Assembly (NCBI GenBank): GCA_025354615.1
Contig: JANXMO010000312.1
Span: 1 to 7,296 of the forward strand
Direction: 5' to 3'
Source: Burkholderiales bacterium
GTDB taxonomy: Bacteria > Pseudomonadota > Gammaproteobacteria > Burkholderiales > Burkholderiaceae_C
Length of the DNA: 7,296 bases
Position 1 is the first letter of the stretch. The number at the start of each line of letters is the position of its first letter. Of this stretch, positions 1 to 6,101 are shown piece after piece. Both the position numbers and the translations under genes were made by a program. The notes under the pieces are model-generated. The model was not told the DNA's origin and did no database searches. It was given only the letters and a program-made list of their open reading frames with translations.

Positions 1-428
1 GCCAACGGCAAGGCGACGCTGAAAAAGCGGTCGAGTGGCCCGGCGCGCAGCGTGGCCGCCGCTTCGAGCAGGCGTTCGGGAATGGCTTCGAACGCCTGCT
101 GCAGCGGCTGCACGACGAAGGGCAGCGAGTACAGCACTGAGGCCACCACCAGCCCCGCAAAGGTAAAAGGCAGCCGGCCCCAGCCGAGCGCCTGCGTGGC
201 CTGGCCGACAACGCCTTGCGGGCCCGTCAGCAGCAGCAGGTAAAAGCCGAGCACCGTGGGTGGCAGCACCAGCGGCATGGCCACGAGCGCGGCCCACAGC
301 GGCTTCAACGGCGAACGGCTGCGCGCCAGCGCCCAGGCGAGCGGCGCGCCCAACAACAGCAGCAGAACGGTGGTGACCGTTGCCAGCTGCGCGGTCAGGC
401 GCACGGCGCTCCACTCGGCGGCGGTCAT
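1..428 (-). CDS. modB: Molybdate ABC transporter permease ModB (3' end cut by window edge)
   Basis: This is the inner-membrane permease of the ModABC importer, which passes molybdate from periplasmic ModA into the cytoplasm using ATP hydrolysis by ModC. The first 142 residues are visible. They show hydrophobic segments at about 16-35, 45-67 and 88-107, the family-typical stretch [17 protein letters not shown] (residues 51-67), and the start of the EAA loop that contacts the ATPase (EAAATLRAG, residues 122-130). The ATG at 428 opens a methionine-led frame in register with these motifs, but no clear Shine-Dalgarno precedes it. It lies 43 bp downstream of modA on the same strand, consistent with a modABC operon, and modC would be expected beyond the left edge. 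The family assignment rests on recognised sequence and on the modA neighbour. The C-terminal third or so is not visible, so intactness cannot be judged. Confidence 0.93.
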   Translation of the reverse strand, partial: MTAAEWSAVRLTAQLATVTTVLLLLLGAPLAWALARSRSPLKPLWAALVAMPLVLPPTVLGFYLLLLTGPQGVVGQATQALGWGRLPFTFAGLVVASVLYSLPFVVQPLQQAFEAIPERLLEAAATLRAGPLDRFFSVALPL

Positions 429-471
429 CACGGCGGCAAGGGTGCCGGTGGCGGTTCGTCAGCCGTGGCCC

Positions 472-1281
472 TCACAGGCCATAACCCCAGCTGCGGATGA
501 CCTGGCGCGCCGGCTCGCTGCGCAGGTAGGCCAGCAAGGCCGTGGCCGCAGGTTTGTTTTCGCCAGGGCGCAGCAGCACGGCGTCTTGCCGCAATGGGCT
601 GTACAGGGTCTGCGGCACCAGCCAGTACGAGCCTGTCACCGGCTGGCCAGGCGGCGCCACTTGCGACAGCGCGACGAAGCCCAGCTCCGCATTGCCACTG
701 GCCACGAACTGGTAAGCCTGGGCGATGCTCTCGCCGGTGACCAGGCGCGGCGCCAGCGCGGCGCGAAGGCCCAGCGCTTGTAGCGTGTCGACCGCCGCCT
801 GGCCGTAGGGCGCCAACTGCGGGTTGGCAATGGCGAGATGGCTGAAGCGCCCGGCGGCCAGCACCGCGCCTTGCGCGTCCACCAGGCCCGGCTGCGCACT
901 CCACAGCACCAGCCGGCCGATGGCGTAAGTGAAGCGGCTGCCCGCCACGGCGTGCCCTTCGGCCAACAGCCGCGCGGGCGTGCTGTCGTCAGCGGCCAGC
1001 AGCACCTCGAACGGCGCGCCGGCGCGGATCTGCGCCAGGAATTTGCCGGTTGCCCCCGATGTGAGGGCCACGGTGTGGCCGGTGTCACGCGTGAAGTCGG
1101 CTGCGATGCGGGCCAACGGCGCAGCAAAGTTAGCCGCCACCGCCACCTGCACTTCAGCGGCCTGCGCGAAGGGGCCAAAGACTGCCAGGGCGGCCAAGGT
1201 GGAGGCCAGCCCGGCACGGGCGAGGCGACCCAGCGCCGCAAACGCTTTTCGTTTCGATGCAGGGATTTCAGATTTCCTCAT
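472..1281 (-). CDS. modA: Periplasmic molybdate-binding protein ModA
   Basis: This is the solute-binding protein that captures molybdate (and probably tungstate) in the periplasm and delivers it to ModB. The 269-residue product begins with a basic n-region and a hydrophobic core ending in PFAQA, giving a probable signal peptidase I site after residue 41. The mature part has hallmarks of this branch: VAVAANFAAPLARIA (47-61), TSGATGKFLAQIRAGAPFEVLLAADD (74-99, spanning the first oxyanion-contact region) and GFVALSQV near 201. The VAANF version of the first binding loop, instead of the ASL found in E. coli ModA, marks the proteobacterial group related to Xanthomonas-type ModA. The chosen ATG at 1281 lies inside the end of the malate synthase gene (14-bp overlap) with no Shine-Dalgarno visible. 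No in-frame ATG further on would leave a complete signal peptide. modB follows after 43 bp. Confidence 0.93.
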   Translation of the reverse strand: MRKSEIPASKRKAFAALGRLARAGLASTLAALAVFGPFAQAAEVQVAVAANFAAPLARIAADFTRDTGHTVALTSGATGKFLAQIRAGAPFEVLLAADDSTPARLLAEGHAVAGSRFTYAIGRLVLWSAQPGLVDAQGAVLAAGRFSHLAIANPQLAPYGQAAVDTLQALGLRAALAPRLVTGESIAQAYQFVASGNAELGFVALSQVAPPGQPVTGSYWLVPQTLYSPLRQDAVLLRPGENKPAATALLAYLRSEPARQVIRSWGYGL

Positions 1282-2857
1282 ACAGCGGCAGGGTCAAGAA
1301 TTCTTCAAAAACGTCTTGCGTGCTCATGGTGGTGAAGATGCCCGCGGCGCGGTCGAACTGGCCCTCGAAGCCACCGGCTTTGATCTTTGCCAGCTCCTGC
1401 GGCACCCAAGCGCGCACCAGGTCAGCCGTGACCTTGCGGCCGTCGTCCAGCACGCCTTTGGGGCTCCGGATCCACTGCCAGACCTGGCTGCGGCTGATTT
1501 CCGCGGTAGCCGCGTCTTCCATCAAATTGTGGATGGGCACGCAGCCATTGCCGGCCAGCCAGGCGCCCAGGTAGTGAATACCGACGTTGATGTTCATGCG
1601 CAGGCCGGCTTCAGTAATCGGCACCTCCGGCTGGAAGGTCAACAGCTCCGCGGCCGTGACGTCGACCTCGGGTTTCTGCTTGTCGAACTGGTTGGGCCGA
1701 TCGCCCAGCACGGCAACAAACTCTTTCATGCTCGTCTCGACCAGCCCTGGGTGCGCGACCCAGCCGCCGTCATAACCATCAGTGGCGTCGCGCCGCTTGT
1801 CGGCGATGATGCCGGCCATGGCGGCGGCGTTCTTCTCAGCGTCGTGCTTGATCGGAATCAACGCGCTCATGCCGCCAATGGCCGGCGCGCCACGCTTGTG
1901 GCAGGTTTTGAGCAGCAGCAGCGCATAGGCGCGCATGAAGGGCGCGGTCATCGTCACGCGGGCGCGGTCGGCCAGGCAAAAGCTGCGGTCGAGCTTGAAT
2001 TTTTTGATGCAGCTGAAGATGTAATCCCAGCGGCCGGCATTCAGGCCGGCGCTGTGTTCACGCAGTTCGTAGAGGATTTCCTCCATCTCGAAGGCCGCAA
2101 GAATGGTTTCGATCAGCACCGTGGCCTTGACCGTGCCTTGCGGCAGGCCCAACGCCTTTTGCGTGGCCACGAACACGTCGTTCCACAAGCGCGCTTCGAG
2201 GTGGCTTTCCAGCTTCGGCAGATAGAAATACGGCCCGGCGCCGCGCGCCAGCAACTCGGCGGCGTTGTGAAACATGTACAGCGCGAAGTCGAACAACCCA
2301 CCGGAAACGCGCTGACCATCGATCAGCACGTGTTTTTCATCGAGGTGCCAGCCACGTGGGCGCACTTGCAGCGTGGCCGTCTGTTCGTTCAAGCGATAGA
2401 GCTTGCCGTTGGCCGTGTGCGTCAGCGTGCGGCGAATGGCCTGGTAGAGGTTGATCTGGCCCTGGATCTGGTTCGTCCACAGCGGTGAATTGCTGTCCTC
2501 GAAATCGGTCATGTAGCTGTCAGCGCCGGAATTGAAGGCGTTGATGACCATCTTGGCGTCGACCGGGCCGGTGATTTCGACCCGCCGGCGTTGCAACGCC
2601 GCGGGAATGGGCGCCACGCGCCAGTCGCCGTCGCGCACCGCGCGGGTTTCGGGCAGAAAGTCAGGGCGCTCGCCGGCGTCGAGCCGCGCGGTGCGCTCGC
2701 GGCGCGCCGCGAGCAACGCCTGACGCCGCGGCTCGAAGGCGCGGTGCAAAGCGCTTACCAAGTCGAGTGCCGGGCGGCTGAGAATGGCTTCGAAACCCGG
2801 CAGCAAGGCTGCGTTGATTTGCAGGCCAGGGGGCAACGCGAACTCGGGGGTGCTCAT
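1268..2857 (-). CDS. aceB: Malate synthase A
   Basis: This enzyme condenses glyoxylate with acetyl-CoA to form malate, the second step of the glyoxylate shunt used for growth on acetate and fatty acids. The 529-residue length fits malate synthase A and is too short for the longer G isoform. Landmarks are NSGADSYMTDFEDSNSP (109-125), the glyoxylate-binding RPRGWHLDEKH (166-176), VLIETILAAFEMEEILYEL (247-265), the signature REHSAGLNAGRWDYIF (266-281) and NLMEDAATAEISRSQVWQW (444-462). By family analogy R168, E250, D278 and D448 are the likely catalytic arginine, two metal ligands and the general base. The ATG at 2857 was chosen because AAGGAG stands 8 nt upstream. A TTG-initiated extension of 8 residues is possible but would place that site inside the gene. 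The stop codon lies inside modA. The PsiF-like gene lies 70 bp upstream on the same strand with no convincing terminator between them. Confidence 0.96.
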   Translation of the reverse strand: MSTPEFALPPGLQINAALLPGFEAILSRPALDLVSALHRAFEPRRQALLAARRERTARLDAGERPDFLPETRAVRDGDWRVAPIPAALQRRRVEITGPVDAKMVINAFNSGADSYMTDFEDSNSPLWTNQIQGQINLYQAIRRTLTHTANGKLYRLNEQTATLQVRPRGWHLDEKHVLIDGQRVSGGLFDFALYMFHNAAELLARGAGPYFYLPKLESHLEARLWNDVFVATQKALGLPQGTVKATVLIETILAAFEMEEILYELREHSAGLNAGRWDYIFSCIKKFKLDRSFCLADRARVTMTAPFMRAYALLLLKTCHKRGAPAIGGMSALIPIKHDAEKNAAAMAGIIADKRRDATDGYDGGWVAHPGLVETSMKEFVAVLGDRPNQFDKQKPEVDVTAAELLTFQPEVPITEAGLRMNINVGIHYLGAWLAGNGCVPIHNLMEDAATAEISRSQVWQWIRSPKGVLDDGRKVTADLVRAWVPQELAKIKAGGFEGQFDRAAGIFTTMSTQDVFEEFLTLPLYEEI

Positions 2858-2927
2858 CAAAGCGGCTCCTTCAGCAGACAAAACGGCTCAACGGCCCGGA
2901 CAAACGCAGCAATGCCGACAGCCGTCG

Positions 2928-3245
2928 TCAGCCTTTGGCCGCAGCGTCAGCAGCGCACTTCTTGACGAAGCTGGTTTTGGCGGCGCCGGCCAGCTTCTTT
3001 TCAGCGGCATGCGCTTCACAGGCGGCGGCCGGGTCGCTGGCACCGGTCGAGGCTTCGCACTTCTTCAAAAAACTGGTCTTGGCGGCGCCAGCCAACTTTT
3101 TGTCAACGGCCTGGGCGTCACAGCTCGGGGCTTCGGCGCTGTGCATGGCAGGTGCCTCACGGTGGGAACTGGCGCCAGCGGGCAGCGCCAGCGCGGCGGC
3201 AGCGACGGTCATGATCGAGGCCAAAGCACGGAAGGTCGAGGTCAT
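2928..3245 (-). CDS. Small secreted PsiF-repeat protein
   Basis: This 105-residue protein has an N-terminal signal peptide (hydrophobic core about 9-22, likely cleavage near residue 25, PAGASS). Two near-identical 22-residue repeats follow, at 42-63 and 76-97, each running from Cys to Cys with the shared core KKLAGAAKTSF and ending KKC. The pattern C-x3-A-x4-L-x-G-x6-F-x3-C matches the PsiF repeat (Pfam family of E. coli phosphate-starvation-inducible PsiF), recognised from memory. The function of PsiF is unknown, and the four cysteines suggest a periplasmic disulfide-bonded protein. The ATG at 3245 was chosen because GGAG lies 7 nt upstream and a proper signal peptide starts there, so in-frame sequence further upstream is probably not translated. 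No Pho box is apparent upstream. The gene is divergent from dsbA and lies 70 bp upstream of aceB. Confidence 0.82.
   Translation of the reverse strand: MTSTFRALASIMTVAAAALALPAGASSHREAPAMHSAEAPSCDAQAVDKKLAGAAKTSFLKKCEASTGASDPAAACEAHAAEKKLAGAAKTSFVKKCAADAAAKG
2955..3122 (-). repeat. Intragenic tandem duplication, two 66-bp PsiF repeat units
   Basis: Two 66-bp units, at 2955-3020 and 3057-3122, are separated by 36 bp and lie in the same reading frame of the PsiF-like gene. Both read gcacttctt at one edge and share the block ttggcggcgcc in the middle. Each encodes 22 residues bounded by cysteines. The DNA is clearly related but has diverged at many third positions while the protein core stayed identical, which suggests an old duplication kept by selection. 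Confidence 0.85.
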
Positions 3246-3440
3246 CGGGTTTCTCCAAGGGAACGTTTGAGGGGAAGGCGGGCACCAAGAGCCGCGCGGC
3301 GGCATTGGAGCACGCCGCCCCCGGCGGCTGCAAGCACCAAGCCGTTGCAGCCGCACTTTTGACACAATGAACCTGCGTAGCGGCGTCAAACCAAACAGCC
3401 GCTGCCGCAGATGCCTTCAACCGACCAGGATCGCAAGCAC
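3246..3440. promoter_or_regulatory. Divergent intergenic region between the PsiF-like gene and dsbA
   Basis: This 195-bp region must carry the promoters for both divergent genes. It contains a perfect TTGACA hexamer on the plus strand at 3359-3364. The sequence 16-18 bp further on (around cggcgtc) is a poor -10 element, so the promoter is only tentative. GC-rich complementary stretches occupy 3298-3354, including the perfect inverted repeat listed separately. The PsiF-like gene has a good GGAG ribosome site (about 3253-3256 on the minus strand). dsbA has AGGA about 10 nt before its chosen ATG. No coding potential was accepted here. Confidence 0.5.
3324..3354. promoter_or_regulatory. Perfect 10-bp inverted repeat with 11-nt loop
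   Basis: The arm GCGGCTGCAA (3324-3333) is exactly complementary to TTGCAGCCGC (3345-3354), with an 11-nt loop between them. On the plus strand the second arm is followed by ACTTTT and then overlaps a TTGACA hexamer at 3359. The structure could be an operator, a hairpin in the psiF-like 5' leader (transcribed on the minus strand), or a weak terminator-like hairpin on the plus strand, where the T-run is only four long. The position between divergent genes favours a regulatory role, but this is inference. Confidence 0.45.
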
Positions 3441-4106
3441 ATGAAACGACGTGATTTTTCGGCCCGTCTGGCCGCGGCAGGCTGGGGCGCCACGGCACTC
3501 GGCGGACTGGCTGGCGCAAACCCTGCCGCCGCCCAAGGCGGCACGCCCGTCGAGGGCACGCACTACATCAAGCTCGGCCGGCCGCTTCAGGTGCCGGCGG
3601 ACGGCAAGATCGAGGTGATCGAATTCTTCTGGTACGGCTGCCCGCATTGCAACGCCTTCGAGCCGGCACTCGACGCCTGGCAAAAAGCGCTGCCGCCTGA
3701 CGTGGCCTTCCGCCGCGTGCCGGTGGCGTTCCGTGATGAGCCGTTCACCACGCACCAGCGCATCTACTACGCGCTGGAAACATTGGGCGCCGTGCCGACG
3801 CTGCACCGCAAGGTGTTTGCCGCCGTTCACGTCGACCACGCGCGGCTGGACAGCCTGTCTGAAATCGCCACGTGGATGGGCAAAAACGGCATTGACGCCG
3901 CCAAGTTCAGCGAGGCCTTCAACTCTTTCGGCGTGCAAACCAAGGCCAAGCAGGCCAGGCAGCTGGCCGAGGCCTATCGCATCGACGGCGTGCCGGCGCT
4001 GGGCATCCAGGGCCGCTTTTACACCTCGGGCACGCTGGCTGGCAGCGCCGAGCGCTCGCTGGCGGTGACGGACTACTTGATCAATCAGGTGCGTAAAAAG
4101 GCTTGA
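3441..4106 (+). CDS. dsbA: Thiol:disulfide interchange protein DsbA
   Basis: This periplasmic oxidoreductase introduces disulfide bonds into exported proteins and is normally reoxidised by DsbB. The 221-residue precursor has a signal peptide starting KRRDFSARL, with a twin arginine followed by x-F, and a likely cleavage at NPAAA/AQGG (about 29-32). The thioredoxin-fold core carries FFWYGCPHCNAFEP (62-75), with active-site Cys67-Pro-His-Cys70, the same dipeptide as E. coli DsbA. The cis-proline loop is GVPAL (Pro185), after a helical insertion at about 85-175. The ATG at 3441 was chosen over one at 3411, which adds 10 residues, because it starts directly before the Arg-Arg signal and has AGGA about 10 nt upstream. 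It is divergent from the PsiF-like gene and converges on the MFS gene 26 bp away. The neighbouring four-cysteine secreted protein could be a substrate, but that is speculation. Confidence 0.93.
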   Translation: MKRRDFSARLAAAGWGATALGGLAGANPAAAQGGTPVEGTHYIKLGRPLQVPADGKIEVIEFFWYGCPHCNAFEPALDAWQKALPPDVAFRRVPVAFRDEPFTTHQRIYYALETLGAVPTLHRKVFAAVHVDHARLDSLSEIATWMGKNGIDAAKFSEAFNSFGVQTKAKQARQLAEAYRIDGVPALGIQGRFYTSGTLAGSAERSLAVTDYLINQVRKKA

Positions 4107-4132
4107 CTTGACGCCGGCCGCAGGCGCCTTCC
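4107..4132. other. Convergent intergenic gap without a clear terminator
   Basis: Only 26 bp separate the stop codons of dsbA and the MFS gene. The gap holds a short imperfect CGCC/GGCG pairing (about 4112-4127) and no T-run on either strand, so no classical intrinsic terminator can be called. Termination may be Rho-dependent, or the two transcripts may overlap at their 3' ends. Confidence 0.4.
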
Positions 4133-5338
4133 TCATGCGCGCGGCTGGCGCCGCCGCTGCGCAGCCAGCACCCCCAAGGCAGCAGCGCTGAAAGCGGCTC
4201 CAGCCCAGAACGTGGCGCTGCCGCCATGGCGGTCCCACAGCCAGCCGGCCAAGGCGCTGGCCACCAGCAACGCGACGCCACAGGCCAGGTTGAAAACGCC
4301 GTAAGCCGTGCCGCGCAGGTCGGTGGGCGCCGTGTCGGCCACCATCGCGGCGAGCAGGCCTTGCGTCATGCCCATGTGCACGCCCCACAGCGCGACGCCG
4401 CCCAGCGTGAAACCCCACTGGGCGCTGCTGGCCAGCAGCGCGTCGGCCGCGATCAGCACGCCCAGTCCGCCGGCCAGCAGGCTGCGGTGGCTGACGCGGT
4501 CGGACAAGCGCCCGAAGGGATAAGCCGACGCGGCATAAACGATATTCATCGCCACCATCACCAACGGCACCAGGGCCAAAGCGATGCCGCTTTGCTGCGC
4601 ACGCAGCACCAGAAAGGCCTCGCTGAAGCGTGCCAGTGTGATGACCGTACCCAATGCAACCACTTGCCAATAAGCGTGGCTGAGGCGGGCCCAGTTGTCG
4701 CGACGCAGCGGGAAAACACGTTTCGGCGCAGCGCCAGGCGGGGGCTCGCGCACCCCGGCCACCAGCAAGACCACCGCCAGCAAGCCGGGAATGACCGCCA
4801 CCCAGAACACGGCGCGAAAATCATTGCCCCACAGCAGCATCAAGCCCACGGCCAGCAGCGGCCCGGTAAAGGCACCCACTGTGTCGAGCGACTGTCGCAG
4901 GCCGAAGGCGGCGCCGCGGATTGCCGGCGGGGCCAGGTCAGCCACCAACGCGTCGCGCGGCGCGCCTCGAATACCTTTGCCGACGCGGTCCAGCAAGCGC
5001 GCCGCCAACACGGTGCCGGCGCCGGGGGCCAGCGCAAACAGCGGCTTGGTCAATGCACCCAGCGCGTAGCCGAACACCGCCAGGGCTTTGCGCCGGCCCA
5101 GCCAGTCGCTCAAGGTGCCGGAAAACACCTTGACGATCAACGCCGTGGCCTCGGCCGCACCCTCCATCAGGCCGAGCGTGAAGGCGCTGGCGCCCAGCGT
5201 CGTCACCATGAACAGCGGCAACAGGCTGTGGACCATTTCGGAGGAAATATCCATCAGCAGGCTGACGAAACCCAAGGCCCAGATCGACGCCGGCATTTGG
5301 CGCAGAGGACTGGCGGGCGAAACGGGGGTTTTCCACAT
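4133..5338 (-). CDS. MFS transporter, 12 TM, substrate unknown
   Basis: This is an inner-membrane secondary transporter of the major facilitator superfamily, probably an exporter. The 401 residues are mostly hydrophobic and fit about 12 TM helices with a cytoplasmic loop near 197-220. The MFS loop 2-3 signature GTLSDWLGRRK is at 74-84, and its degenerate counterpart GRLSDRVSHR is at 276-285. A second internal repeat pairs LVADLAPPAIRGAAFG (131-146) with MVADTAPTDLRGTAYG (332-347), showing the twofold MFS symmetry. Helix 1 ends in MDISSEM, and DRVGKGIRGAPRDA (117-130) is also distinctive, but I cannot name a substrate from these. The ATG at 5338 is the first plausible start. No Shine-Dalgarno is evident, and a start at residue 15 is also possible. 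A GTG-initiated extension would overlap lptA and is unlikely. Some C-terminal basic residues follow the last helix. Confidence 0.88.
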   Translation of the reverse strand: MWKTPVSPASPLRQMPASIWALGFVSLLMDISSEMVHSLLPLFMVTTLGASAFTLGLMEGAAEATALIVKVFSGTLSDWLGRRKALAVFGYALGALTKPLFALAPGAGTVLAARLLDRVGKGIRGAPRDALVADLAPPAIRGAAFGLRQSLDTVGAFTGPLLAVGLMLLWGNDFRAVFWVAVIPGLLAVVLLVAGVREPPPGAAPKRVFPLRRDNWARLSHAYWQVVALGTVITLARFSEAFLVLRAQQSGIALALVPLVMVAMNIVYAASAYPFGRLSDRVSHRSLLAGGLGVLIAADALLASSAQWGFTLGGVALWGVHMGMTQGLLAAMVADTAPTDLRGTAYGVFNLACGVALLVASALAGWLWDRHGGSATFWAGAAFSAAALGVLAAQRRRQPRA

Positions 5339-5429
5339 GACGGGCCGTGGCGAGCGGTGACGGGACTGCGATGATGCGCTGCCCGGGCCCCCGCCATGCG
5401 ATAAAGTGCGTCTGCAATTTCCGTGCCCC
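5339..5429. promoter_or_regulatory. Divergent region between the MFS gene and lptA, with a possible extended -10
   Basis: This 91-bp region must serve both the minus-strand transporter and plus-strand lptA. On the plus strand, TGCGATAAA (5397-5405) resembles an extended -10 element (TG-N followed by GATAAA). It has no recognisable -35 and would predict a start near 5412, about 18 nt before the lptA ATG. Two direct copies of TGACGGG (5338-5344 and 5358-5364) are spaced 20 bp apart, and GCCCGGGC (5381-5388) is palindromic. None of these can be tied to a known regulator. Confidence 0.35.
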
Positions 5430-6101
5430 ATGCCCACTGCCCGCTTCTTCTCTTTCGTGCCCGTTTGGCGCCTGCATGGCGCGGCCTGGACGCTGGCCTG
5501 CGTGATGTCAGGCCTGTGGCCCGGTGCTGCTCAGGCCGAAAAAGCCGACCGTGGCAAGCCGCTGAACATCGAGGCCGACAGCGGCCGCTATGACGACGGC
5601 AAGCAGTCGGGTACCTTTGTCGGCAACGTCGTCGTGACCAAGGGCAGCCTGGTGATGCGCGCCAGCAAGATCGACGTGCGGCAAACGCCCGAGGGTTACC
5701 AGTTCGGCGTGGCGACGGCCGAGCCGGGCAAGCTGGCGACCTTTCGGCAAAAGCGCGACGGGTTGGACGAGCACATCGAAGGCGAGGCGCAGCGCATCGA
5801 GTACGACGGCCGCAGCGACACCATCCGCTTCATCGACCGCGCGGTGATTCGCCGCTTTCGCGGCACCACTTTGGCTGATGAAACGGCGGGCCGCCTGATC
5901 ACCTACGACAACGTGGCCGAGGTGTTCAGCGTGGCCGGTGGCGCAAGCGCCGCCACGCCGGGAAACCCGAGCGGCCGCGTGCGCGCGGTGCTGACGCCGC
6001 GTGACAACACCACGCCGCCGCCCAGCGCCACGGTGCCGCCGGCCGCCTCGTCTTCAGCGCCACCGTTGCGCCGCAGCAGCACACTGGGCGAACAACCGTG
6101 A
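5430..6101 (+). CDS. lptA: LPS-transport periplasmic protein LptA
   Basis: LptA forms the periplasmic beta-jellyroll bridge that carries lipopolysaccharide from LptBFGC in the inner membrane to LptDE in the outer membrane. The 223-residue precursor has a signal peptide with probable cleavage after PGAAQA (residue 36). An OstA-like domain follows from about 44 to 190. It includes [13 protein letters not shown] (44-56), the motif [21 protein letters not shown] (63-83) and [20 protein letters not shown] (123-142). The C-terminal tail (about 190-223) is rich in Pro, Ser and Ala and probably disordered, longer than in E. coli LptA. The ATG at 5430 was preferred to an in-frame GTG at 5406 because it gives a compact signal peptide and lies downstream of the possible promoter. 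No strong Shine-Dalgarno is visible. The stop overlaps the lptB GTG by 4 bp, so translation is probably coupled. Confidence 0.92.
   Translation: MPTARFFSFVPVWRLHGAAWTLACVMSGLWPGAAQAEKADRGKPLNIEADSGRYDDGKQSGTFVGNVVVTKGSLVMRASKIDVRQTPEGYQFGVATAEPGKLATFRQKRDGLDEHIEGEAQRIEYDGRSDTIRFIDRAVIRRFRGTTLADETAGRLITYDNVAEVFSVAGGASAATPGNPSGRVRAVLTPRDNTTPPPSATVPPAASSSAPPLRRSSTLGEQP

Noticed and set aside
2024..2062. Cys-to-Ala change in the malate synthase signature (GLNAGRWDY instead of GLNCGRWDY)
   Set aside because: The position is not a catalytic residue, and alanine is, as far as I recall, common in betaproteobacterial homologues. The active-site residues are all kept.
929..2488. Long open frame (519 codons) on the plus strand opposite modA and aceB
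   Set aside because: It is antisense to two genes with clear family motifs and shows no recognisable domain. High-GC genomes commonly leave such frames open opposite real genes.
2858..2881. TTG-initiated 8-residue extension of malate synthase
   Set aside because: The ATG at 2857 has AAGGAG at ideal spacing, and the extension would contain that site.
2858..2927. Possible terminator between the PsiF-like gene and aceB
   Set aside because: ACGGCT and AGCCGT can pair and are followed by TTTTG on the minus strand, but the loop exceeds 30 nt and the stem is only 6 bp, too weak to call.
3417..4670. 417-codon minus-strand frame opposite dsbA and overlapping the MFS gene in another frame
   Set aside because: The arginine-, glycine- and alanine-rich composition is typical of an off-frame reading. 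Both dsbA and the MFS gene have diagnostic motifs in their own frames.
4226..5374. 382-codon plus-strand frame opposite the MFS transporter
   Set aside because: It is rich in Gln, His, Arg and Gly with no hydrophobic or domain pattern, as expected for the complement of membrane-protein codons.
5339..5437. GTG-initiated 33-residue extension of the MFS transporter
   Set aside because: It would overlap the lptA start and adds a hydrophilic stretch rich in Ser, Arg and Gly that does not look like the start of an MFS protein.
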